Positions 6,846 through 13,634 of a stretch of 41,823 nucleotides of DNA are shown here, piece by piece. Under the pieces are notes generated by a model. That model ran no database searches, had not been told where the DNA came from, and saw only the letters and a list, made by a program, of their open reading frames with translations. The stretch's first letter is position 1. Every line of letters begins with the position of its first letter. The position numbers were made by a program, and so were the translations under genes. The stretch covers positions 1 to 41,823 of the forward strand of contig NZ_VWWL01000039.1 of the NCBI RefSeq assembly GCF_011752995.1, given 5' to 3'. Source of the stretch: Burkholderia sp. Ax-1724. Its GTDB lineage: Bacteria > Pseudomonadota > Gammaproteobacteria > Burkholderiales > Burkholderiaceae.

Positions 6846-8084
6846 ATGCCTCGCCTCGCCACGCCCCTCACCGAATCCCAGATCCGCGCGCTCGAACCGC
6901 GCGCGACCCGCTACTGCGTCGCCGACGGCAACGGTCTCGTCATCGAAGTCATGACGACCGGCAGCAAGATCTGGCGTTTCCGCTACACGCTGAACGGCAA
7001 ACGCCAGCCGCTCGCCACGATCGGCGACTACCGGATGATTTCGCTGCGCGTCGCGCGCGCCAAGGCGCAGAAGTACGCGGAAATGGTCGCGCAGGGCATC
7101 TCGCCGGTCGCGACCGCGCGGCGCGACCGCGGCGCCGAAAGCAAGGCTGACGTGCTGCGCGAAGCCGCCGAGCTGTATCTCGCCACCGCGATGGCCGGCA
7201 AGTCGGACGAATATCGCCGCACGACGCGGCGCGCGCTCGAAAAGGACGTGCTGCCCGCGATCGGCAACAAGCCGATCGGTGCCGTGAGCGCCGACGACAT
7301 CCTCGCGATCTGCGAGCGCATCAAGAGCCGTGGCTCGCCGAAGATGGCGCTGCATACGCGCAACGTGGTCAAGCGCCTGTACGCGTACCTGATCGCGCGG
7401 CAACTCGCGTCCGGCAATCCCGCCGAAGTCGTGCCGGCGCGCGCGCTCGCCACGCTCGACACCCGTACGCGCGTGCTGTCCGGCGCCGAGATCGGCGCGA
7501 CGCTGCAGGCCGTCGACACGTCGAACATCCGCCGTCCGCTGAAGCTCGCGCTGCATCTGCTCGTGCTGACGATGGTGCGCAAATCGGACCTCGTGGAATC
7601 AATGTGGGCCGAATTCGATCTCGACCACGCGCGCTGGACGATTCCGGCCACGCGTCTGAATGCGCATGCGGATCGCGTCGTGTATCTGCCGCGCCAGGCC
7701 GTCGCGATGCTGCGCGAGTTGCAGCGCGCACGGGCGAGCCAGAATTTCGTCTTCCCGAGCGTCCGGGGCGACGATCGACCGATCGCGAAAAGCACGTTAA
7801 ATCAGGCGGTCAAGGCCTTGGGGATCGAAATGGAGCATTTCGTGCTGCATGATTTTCGCCGCACCGCGACGATGCATCTGCGCGAAATCTCGCCGCAACC
7901 GGACGCGCACGGCGACGCCATGCGGGACCCCGCACCCACTGCAACGGACAACCGCACACACGACCAGGCGCACGGCGAAGCGCACAACGAAGCCGAGCGG
8001 CAACGTCAGCGACTCCAGAGCTGGGCGGACTTCGTCGATATCCAGATCGAAGCCGCGCGGCAGGCGCGCAGCGGGATGGCCTGA
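6846..8084 (+). CDS. Tyrosine-recombinase integrase homologue, probably catalytically dead
   Basis: A 412-residue protein with the layout of P4-type island integrases. The N-terminal DUF4102-like domain (LTESQIRALEPRATRYCVAD, then WRFRYTLNGKRQPLATIGDY) is followed by a core-binding domain (about 100-200) and the catalytic domain. The first catalytic Arg is present (MVRKSDL, R245), as is the H-x-x-R motif (HDFRR, H335 and R338). The C-terminal helix after the tyrosine is recognisable (QSWADFVD). In related proteins it is preceded by a Y-N-x-A-E segment; here the corresponding residues read HNEAE, so the nucleophile position holds His (H380). The stretch between H-x-x-R and this point is longer than usual, rich in His/Asp/Pro, and lacks any Tyr. 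The frame is otherwise intact. Probably a remnant of an island at the mnmE site, or a domesticated DNA-binding protein. Confidence 0.85.
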   Translation: MPRLATPLTESQIRALEPRATRYCVADGNGLVIEVMTTGSKIWRFRYTLNGKRQPLATIGDYRMISLRVARAKAQKYAEMVAQGISPVATARRDRGAESKADVLREAAELYLATAMAGKSDEYRRTTRRALEKDVLPAIGNKPIGAVSADDILAICERIKSRGSPKMALHTRNVVKRLYAYLIARQLASGNPAEVVPARALATLDTRTRVLSGAEIGATLQAVDTSNIRRPLKLALHLLVLTMVRKSDLVESMWAEFDLDHARWTIPATRLNAHADRVVYLPRQAVAMLRELQRARASQNFVFPSVRGDDRPIAKSTLNQAVKALGIEMEHFVLHDFRRTATMHLREISPQPDAHGDAMRDPAPTATDNRTHDQAHGEAHNEAERQRQRLQSWADFVDIQIEAARQARSGMA

Positions 8085-8330
8085 TGACGGCATTGCCAAG
8101 GGTTGGGCGGCGTAGGGAGTTTCCCTCGATGCGCCGCAACCGATGGTACACAGGCGTCCATCAACCCCTATCAATTAGCTGAAAACAAAGAAAAAGAACC
8201 GGTGAAATCCGGTTTCATATCGGCCTTCGAAACACCCCGCCAGCGTCGCGCAACCGCTTCAGATCGTCGTTCTTTCCCCGCTTCCATCGCCTACACTGAG
8301 AGTTGGATGCAAGCCGATACGGAGGTTCCG
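8085..8330. other. Gap after the integrase
   Basis: The gap holds the second TGGTACACA (8144-8152) and a weak 6-bp stem (AACCGG / CCGGTT, near 8200-8218) following an A-rich run. No gene is evident. A GGAGG ribosome-binding site at its right end belongs to the next gene. Confidence 0.35.
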
Positions 8331-8495
8331 ATGTCTGAATCGCTGCTCGCCTATCTGATGGGGCCCACCGTCATGCTGCTGGTCGGCTTTGCCATCTGGA
8401 TGGCGTCCCGTCATCACCGCGACCCGTCAAAGCCGCCCAGAATCGAGCGCTGGCTCGATACGCATTACGCGGAGTGGCTGCACCACAAACACTGA
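8331..8495 (+). CDS. Small single-pass membrane protein
   Basis: A 54-residue protein, MSESLLAYLMGPTVMLLVGF and onward. One predicted transmembrane helix (about 7-26) is followed by a basic, His-rich cytoplasmic tail ending WLHHKH. The start is well supported by GGAGG five bases upstream, and a good hairpin terminator follows 30 bp after the stop. The family is not recognised and no function can be given. The gene stands alone between the integrase remnant and a convergent secreted-protein gene. Confidence 0.7.
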   Translation: MSESLLAYLMGPTVMLLVGFAIWMASRHHRDPSKPPRIERWLDTHYAEWLHHKH

Positions 8496-8524
8496 GACTG
8501 AGCGGTGTATGCATCGATTACAAA

Positions 8525-8553
8525 AAAGGCCGTCGCATCGGGCGACGGCCTTT
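8525..8553. terminator. Bidirectional hairpin terminator
   Basis: A 12-bp perfect stem (AAAGGCCGTCGC / GCGACGGCCTTT) with a 5-nt loop lies between two convergent small genes (8331-8495 plus, 8602-8916 minus). A/T tracts on both sides allow it to work in either direction. Confidence 0.85.
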
Positions 8554-8601
8554 CTGTCTGCGTAGAGCACGCGCACGATGTGAGCGCACACCTTCACGCG
8601 A

Positions 8602-8916
8602 TCACCACCCCGGCTGCGGCTGCGCATATCCGTACTGTCCGGGCGGCGGCGCACCGCACGCGACATACGCGCGCTGGTACTGGTCGTAGCAATATCCCGG
8701 CGGCGGGCCGGCATAGGCCGGCGCCGGCTGATACACCGGCTGCTGCGCATAGACCGGCTGCGGATACGCGACCACCGGCGCCGGATTCAACGCCGCACCG
8801 AGCACCGCGCCGCCGATCAGCGCCCCCACCACATCGCCGCCATGTCCGTGCGCGGAGGCTTGCCCCGCCACGCTCAAACTGCCCGCCATCACCAACGCTA
8901 CTGCGATCTTTTTCAT
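8602..8916 (-). CDS. Small secreted Pro/Tyr-rich protein
   Basis: A 104-residue protein with a clear Sec signal peptide (MKKIAVALVMAGSLSVAGQASA, cleavage after ASA). A His/Gly segment (HGHGGD) follows, then a glycine-zipper-like hydrophobic stretch (VVGALIGGAVLGAAL). The tail is rich in Pro, Tyr and Gln with repeated YxQP/PVY elements and two Cys (CYDQ, VACG). The start has a strong site (GGGAGG). The glycine zipper suggests contact with the outer membrane or cell wall, but this is inference; I do not recognise a named family. Confidence 0.8.
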   Translation of the reverse strand: MKKIAVALVMAGSLSVAGQASAHGHGGDVVGALIGGAVLGAALNPAPVVAYPQPVYAQQPVYQPAPAYAGPPPGYCYDQYQRAYVACGAPPPGQYGYAQPQPGW

Positions 8917-9244
8917 GTGAGCCTCCCGCCCGTTCAGGCATGGAATGGATTGTCGTGCGGATGCGCGGAAATAGATGCTGCAAGTGGTAACGGAACATTA
9001 ACCCTGTAACAGCCGTTCGATCCGGCACCTGCCGGTGCACGGGCGGGCACCGTACTGCAATCCCGCGTTTTGTGCCGTGTTTCCCCCTCTAATCCGCCCA
9101 AAACACGCCTCCGATCAATGTAGAATTCGCCGCATGAACCGTCGGACAAATCCGATAGACAGTAAAACTGTCCGGTCCGTCGATCCGACCCGCAACGGGT
9201 CGATACGCGGAATCGAACAGAAACAAAGGTAGGGGGGCCTGCGC
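8917..9244. other. Divergent intergenic region upstream of wspA
   Basis: This 328-bp gap lies between the secreted-protein gene (minus) and wspA (plus). A perfect 7-bp stem CGACCCG-CAA-CGGGTCG lies at about 9186-9202, within the likely wspA leader, with no T-tract. A run of Gs before position 9240 serves as the wspA ribosome-binding site. No gene is apparent. Confidence 0.35.
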
Positions 9245-10870
9245 GTGAAACAATGGACCATCCGGCAACGGATTCTTTGCAGCTTCGGAATCGTTCTGAT
9301 CGTGATGCTCGCCATGGCAATCGTCACTTTCGGGCAGCTCGGCGGCATAGACCGCGACGCGAAAAGCCAGCAGCAGGACTCGATGCCGGGCCTCTACTAC
9401 GCGACCGCGATACGGGCGACCTGGTTCGAAAACTATTCGATCACGCAGCGCCTGATCTTCGTCGACGCGGACGCCGATTCCACGAAGCGCGACCTCGCGA
9501 GCCTGCAGGACTCGCAGCAGTCGCTGCAGAAACAGCTCAACGACTACGGCGCGACGGTTTTCCGCAGCGACGACCGGGACCTCTTCAACGAATTCCGGCA
9601 ATACCACACGCAGTACACGGCGGCGCAAACGGCGCTGCTCAATAGCCTCGCCGCCTCGAAAGACAACGCCGCGCGCATCTTCAACGCGCAGCTCACGCCG
9701 GTCTGGGAAAGCGGCCGGCTGACGGCGCGCAAGCTCGTCGACGACAACAGGAGCTACGCGGACCAGTCCACCGCGAGCATCCGCACGTCGGTCGAGACGA
9801 CGCGCATCGTGCTGCTCGTGATGCTGGCGCTCGCCTTGATCGTCGCGGTGCTGGCCGGCTACTGGCTGCTGCGCGCGGTCACGGTGCCGATGGCGAAGGT
9901 GCTGCGAGTCGTCGACGTGATCCGCACCGGCGATCTGACGCAACGCCTGCAACTGCATCGCCAGGACGAAATCGGCGCGCTCGAAGCGGGCTTCAACCGC
10001 ATGACCGACGAACTCACCGCGCTGGTCGGCCAGGCGCAGAAGTCGGCGGTGCAGGTCACGACCTCGGTCACGGAAATCGCCGCGACCTCGCGCGAACAGC
10101 AGGCCACCGCGAACGAGACCGCGGCCACGTCCACGGAAATCGGCGCGACCTCGCGCGAGATTTTCGCGACCTCGCGCGATCTGCTGCGCACGATGAACGA
10201 AGTCTCCGAGGTGGCAAGCCAGTCGGCCGCGCTCGCAGGCACCGGCCACAGCGGCCTCACGCGCATGGAAGAAACCATGCGCCATGTGATGGAAGCGGCC
10301 GGCTCGGTCAACGCCAAGCTCGCGATCCTCAACGAGAAGGCCAGCAACATCAACCAGGTCGTCGCGACGATCACGAAGGTCGCGGACCAGACCAACCTGC
10401 TCTCGCTGAACGCGGCGATCGAAGCCGAAAAAGCCGGCGAATACGGCCGCGGCTTCGCGGTCGTGGCGACCGAAATCCGCCGCCTCGCCGATCAGACCGC
10501 CGTCGCGACCTACGACATCGAACAGATGGTCAAGGAGATCCAGTCGGCGGTGGCCGCCGGCGTGATGGGCATGGACAAGTTCTCCGAGGAAGTGCGCCGC
10601 GGCATGCTCGACGTGCAGAACGTCGGCGGTCATCTGACGCAGATCATCGAGCAGGTGCAGCAGCTCGCGCCGCGTTTCTCGATGGTCAACGAGGGCATGC
10701 AGACCCAGGCGACCGGCGCCGAGCAGATCACCCAGGCGCTGACGCAGCTGTCCGAGGCCGCGCAGCAGACCGCGGAATCGCTGCGTCAGTCGACCCAGGC
10801 GATCGACGATCTGACGCACGTTGCCAACAGCCTGCGCACCGGCGTGTCGCGCTTCAAGGTCGTGGCCTGA
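9245..10870 (+). CDS. wspA: Wsp surface-sensing chemoreceptor (methyl-accepting protein)
   Basis: A 541-residue inner-membrane receptor that feeds the WspE kinase. It has an N-terminal transmembrane helix (about 10-32, SFGIVLIVMLAMAIVTF), a periplasmic four-helix-bundle-like domain (about 33-187), a second helix (about 188-209), a HAMP domain (about 210-265) and the cytoplasmic signalling coiled coil. The conserved tip reads ADQTNLLSLNAAIEAEKAGE (about 377-396). The start is a GTG preceded by AGGGGGG; the next in-frame ATG would cut into the first helix. It is the first gene of a tightly packed seven-gene operon whose order matches wspABCDEFR of Pseudomonas, and that context is why it is named WspA and not a generic chemoreceptor. 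Wsp receptors are known to respond to surface contact or envelope stress. Confidence 0.9.
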   Translation: MKQWTIRQRILCSFGIVLIVMLAMAIVTFGQLGGIDRDAKSQQQDSMPGLYYATAIRATWFENYSITQRLIFVDADADSTKRDLASLQDSQQSLQKQLNDYGATVFRSDDRDLFNEFRQYHTQYTAAQTALLNSLAASKDNAARIFNAQLTPVWESGRLTARKLVDDNRSYADQSTASIRTSVETTRIVLLVMLALALIVAVLAGYWLLRAVTVPMAKVLRVVDVIRTGDLTQRLQLHRQDEIGALEAGFNRMTDELTALVGQAQKSAVQVTTSVTEIAATSREQQATANETAATSTEIGATSREIFATSRDLLRTMNEVSEVASQSAALAGTGHSGLTRMEETMRHVMEAAGSVNAKLAILNEKASNINQVVATITKVADQTNLLSLNAAIEAEKAGEYGRGFAVVATEIRRLADQTAVATYDIEQMVKEIQSAVAAGVMGMDKFSEEVRRGMLDVQNVGGHLTQIIEQVQQLAPRFSMVNEGMQTQATGAEQITQALTQLSEAAQQTAESLRQSTQAIDDLTHVANSLRTGVSRFKVVA

Positions 10871-10931
10871 GATCGCCCAGGCGATCCGCCCTGACCCGCG
10901 CCCGCCCCGCTCACGCTTCCCGTCCACGCCG

Positions 10932-11396
10932 ATGCTCTTCATCCTCTTCACGCTCGACAGCGAACGCTACGTGATCGACGCGACGCAGGTCGAGCGCATG
11001 ATGCCGCTCGATCCGCGCGCGCCGCCGAAGACGATCCCCGGCGCGCCGGCGTGGGTCGCGGGCGTGCTCGAACACGACGGTGCGCCGCTGCCGGTCATCG
11101 ATCTGCCGGCGCTCGCGCTCGGCCGCCGCGCCGAGCCACTGATGTCGACGCGCGTCGTGCTGGTGCACTATCCGCATGCGGGCGGCCAGCGCCTGCTGGC
11201 GTTGCTGCTCGAAGGCGCGACCCGCACGATTCGTCTGGAACCCGAAGCATTTCGCGCGACCGGCATCGACACGCCGCACGCGCGCTATCTCGGTCCGGTC
11301 GCGAGCGAAGCGGGCGGGCTCGTGCAGTGGATTCGCGTCGAGGCACTGCTGACCGACGACGTGAAGGCGCTGCTCTTTCCCGAGGCGCACGCATGA
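10932..11396 (+). CDS. wspB: CheW-like coupling protein WspB
   Basis: A 154-residue CheW-domain protein that should link the WspA receptor to the WspE kinase. It starts MLFILFTLDSERYVIDATQV and contains the typical PGAPAWVAGVLEHDGAPLPVIDL segment (split here: PGAPAWVAGVL, then LPVIDLPAL) and a C-terminal half with a VQWIRVEALL helix. The ATG at 10932 fits the CheW N-terminus; the frame is open further upstream but overlaps wspA. It begins 61 bp after wspA, and its stop overlaps the wspC start (ATGA), so translation is probably coupled. Confidence 0.88.
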   Translation: MLFILFTLDSERYVIDATQVERMMPLDPRAPPKTIPGAPAWVAGVLEHDGAPLPVIDLPALALGRRAEPLMSTRVVLVHYPHAGGQRLLALLLEGATRTIRLEPEAFRATGIDTPHARYLGPVASEAGGLVQWIRVEALLTDDVKALLFPEAHA

Positions 11397-12946
11397 ACGC
11401 GCATCACAACAACGCGCCGCTTTACCGGCGCTTCGCCGAACTGCTGCATCGGACGATGGGGCTCGACGCGACCTCGCTCGGTCATCGGGCCATCGAGCGC
11501 GCGGTCGATCAGCAGGCCGCCGCGTGGCGCGCGGACGGCCATGCCGAAGCGACGCTCGCCGATTACTGGAACGCGGCGCAGGTGTCGCCCGAGCTATGGC
11601 AGGCGCTGATCGAAGCGTTGACGGTGCCGGAAACCTGGTTCTATCGCGACGCCGAGGCATTCCGCACGCTCGCGCGGCTCGCGCAGGAACGCTTGCGGGA
11701 GCGCGCTCACGCGGCCGGCGGCACGCTGCCGCTGCGGATTCTGAGCCTGCCCTGCTCGACCGGCGAAGAGCCGTACACGATCGCGATGACCCTGCTCGAC
11801 GCGGGCCTCGACGCCGCGCAATTCCGCATCGACGCGATGGATATCAACGAGCGCTCGCTGGCCGCGGCGCAGCGAGCGGTCTATGGGCGCAACTCGTTTC
11901 GCAGCAGCACGCTCGCGTTTCGCGACGCGCACTTCAGCCCGGCCGGAGACGGTTGGCGTCTCGCGCCGCGCATCGTCGAGACGGTGCGCTTCTCGCACGC
12001 GAACCTGATGCAGCTCGACACGCCCGCGCTCGGCCTCTACGACTTCGTGTTCTGCCGCAACGTGCTGATCTATTTCGACCGTGACACGCAGCAGATCGCG
12101 TTGCAGGCGCTCAATAGCGTGCTGGCCGAAAACGGCACGCTGTTCGTCGGTCCGGCCGAGACCGGCCTGCTGATGCGCTACGGCATGCAATCCGCGAAGA
12201 TTCCGCTCGCGTTCGCGTTTTATCGCGCCTCGGCCCAGAGCATGCAGGCCAGCCACTGGCACGCCGCGCCGCTCGCGACCGCCGCCGCCCTGGCGATGAC
12301 GCCGCCGCCCGCGCGCGTGCCCGCTCCCGCGCCGGTGTTTTCGGCCGAGCCCTTTGCGTGGCCCGATCCGGTTGCGCGCGCCTCGTTCGACGGCGCGGCG
12401 CGGGTTGCAGTGTTCGGTGCCGGCGCGTCGCCGTGGACGAGGCCGCTGACGCCGGCACGCACGGCCACGCCCACGACGCGCACGACACCGGCATGGCAGC
12501 CACAGCCGGCGCAAGCCCAGCAGATGAATGGGCACGCCAACGTCCCCCTTGAAACACCGTTCGGCACGCAGATCAAGGCCCCCTTCGGCACCCCAGGCGC
12601 TACCCAAGGCAAGGCGGCCCCCACGACCGTCGAGCGCGACACGCTGCAAGCCGCGCGCGAACTCGCCGACGCCGGCCGTCTCGCGGACGCCGCCGCGGCC
12701 ATCCACGCGTATCTCGAACAGCACGCCCCGCACGCGGAAGCGTTCTACCTGCTCGGCGTTCTGGCCGACGCCAACGGCGACAGCAACGTCGCGCGCGCCC
12801 AGTATCGCAAGGCGATCTATCTCGATCCGCAGCACCCGGAAGCGCTCGCGCATCTGGCGACGCTGCTCGACCTCGAAGGCGATCGCGACGGCGCGCGCCT
12901 GCTGATGCAACGCGCGGCGCGCGCGCAAGGATCGTCCCGTGCGTGA
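11393..12946 (+). CDS. wspC: CheR-type receptor methyltransferase with TPR tail, WspC
   Basis: A 517-residue protein. The N-terminal half is a CheR-type methyltransferase: an all-helical CheR-N part, a conserved PETWFYRDAEAF segment, and the SAM-binding motif LSLPCSTGEEPYTIAM (about 115-130). DAMDINERSL and FCRNVLIYFD follow. A long Ala/Pro-rich linker (about 285-410) leads to tetratricopeptide-like repeats (about 415-515: AFYLLGVLADANGD, then ARAQYRKAIYLDPQHPEALA). It should methylate glutamates of WspA for adaptation, opposed by WspF. The CheR-TPR architecture is that of Pseudomonas WspC. The start overlaps the wspB stop, and its own end overlaps wspD by 8 bases. Confidence 0.92.
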   Translation: MNAHHNNAPLYRRFAELLHRTMGLDATSLGHRAIERAVDQQAAAWRADGHAEATLADYWNAAQVSPELWQALIEALTVPETWFYRDAEAFRTLARLAQERLRERAHAAGGTLPLRILSLPCSTGEEPYTIAMTLLDAGLDAAQFRIDAMDINERSLAAAQRAVYGRNSFRSSTLAFRDAHFSPAGDGWRLAPRIVETVRFSHANLMQLDTPALGLYDFVFCRNVLIYFDRDTQQIALQALNSVLAENGTLFVGPAETGLLMRYGMQSAKIPLAFAFYRASAQSMQASHWHAAPLATAAALAMTPPPARVPAPAPVFSAEPFAWPDPVARASFDGAARVAVFGAGASPWTRPLTPARTATPTTRTTPAWQPQPAQAQQMNGHANVPLETPFGTQIKAPFGTPGATQGKAAPTTVERDTLQAARELADAGRLADAAAAIHAYLEQHAPHAEAFYLLGVLADANGDSNVARAQYRKAIYLDPQHPEALAHLATLLDLEGDRDGARLLMQRAARAQGSSRA

Positions 12947-13634
12947 GTTCCGCGACATCCGCATCGACGATTGCTGGAACCGCATCGGCGTGCGCGGCGA
13001 TTCGTCGTGCGAGCGGCTCGCCGAATACGTGCGCTGCCTCAATTGCCCGGTGTTCGAGGTAGCCGCGGCACGGCTGCTCGATCAGCCCGCGCCGCTCGCT
13101 GCCTTGCCGCAGCAGGACGCGGCGCCGCAAGCGCTGCCCGACGGCCATGACGCATCGCGTTCGCGGGAGACCGGCGAATCGCTGCTCGTGTTTCGCATCG
13201 GCCGCGAATGGCTGGCGCTGCCCACGCGGATTTTCAAAAGCATCGTGCAGACGCGCACCGTGCATACGCTGCCGCATCGGCAGCATCGCGCGGTGCTCGG
13301 GGTCGTCAACGTGCAGGGCGAGTTGCTCGTGTGCCTGTCGCTCGCGCATCTGCTCGGCTTCGAGCCCGACACCGCCGCCGCCCGCGACGACCGCACGCGC
13401 CTCGATCTGCCGCGCCTGCTCGTGATCGCGCGCGACGAAGAGCACGCGGTGCTGCCGGTCGATCAGGTCGACGGCGTGCACCGCTTCGCGCCGTCGACGT
13501 TCCGCGCGCCGCCCGCCACCCTGTCGGAGACCGCCGCCACGCACACGCGGGCGGTCGCGCCGTGGCGCGGCATCAGCGTCGGCCTGCTCGACGCCGACGC
13601 GCTGTTCGACACACTGAACCGGAGTCTCGGATGA
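12939..13634 (+). CDS. wspD: Second CheW-like coupling protein WspD
   Basis: A 231-residue protein with an N-terminal extension of about 80 residues (FRDIRIDDCWNRIGVRGDSS, then a Cys pair in RCLNCPVF) before a CheW domain (about 85-230: LLVFRIGREWLALPTRIFKS, RAVLGVVNVQGELLVCLSL). The N-terminal extended CheW form in this position is typical of WspD. It is expected to bridge WspA and WspE together with WspB. The GTG start at 12939 overlaps the wspC stop, and its stop overlaps the wspE ATG, so it is translationally coupled on both sides. Confidence 0.9.
   Translation: MREFRDIRIDDCWNRIGVRGDSSCERLAEYVRCLNCPVFEVAAARLLDQPAPLAALPQQDAAPQALPDGHDASRSRETGESLLVFRIGREWLALPTRIFKSIVQTRTVHTLPHRQHRAVLGVVNVQGELLVCLSLAHLLGFEPDTAAARDDRTRLDLPRLLVIARDEEHAVLPVDQVDGVHRFAPSTFRAPPATLSETAATHTRAVAPWRGISVGLLDADALFDTLNRSLG

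Noticed and set aside
8550..8570. A possible right attachment site resembling the mnmE end (TTCTGTCTGCG)
   Set aside because: Only the first six bases agree with the mnmE 3' end, and the match lies in the T-tail of a terminator.
9089..10951. A 620-codon open frame opposite wspA
   Set aside because: It is Arg/His/Asp-rich in the way expected of antisense frames in GC-rich genes, and wspA on the plus strand has clear domains. The same applies to the long frames opposite yidC, mnmE, wspE and gshA.
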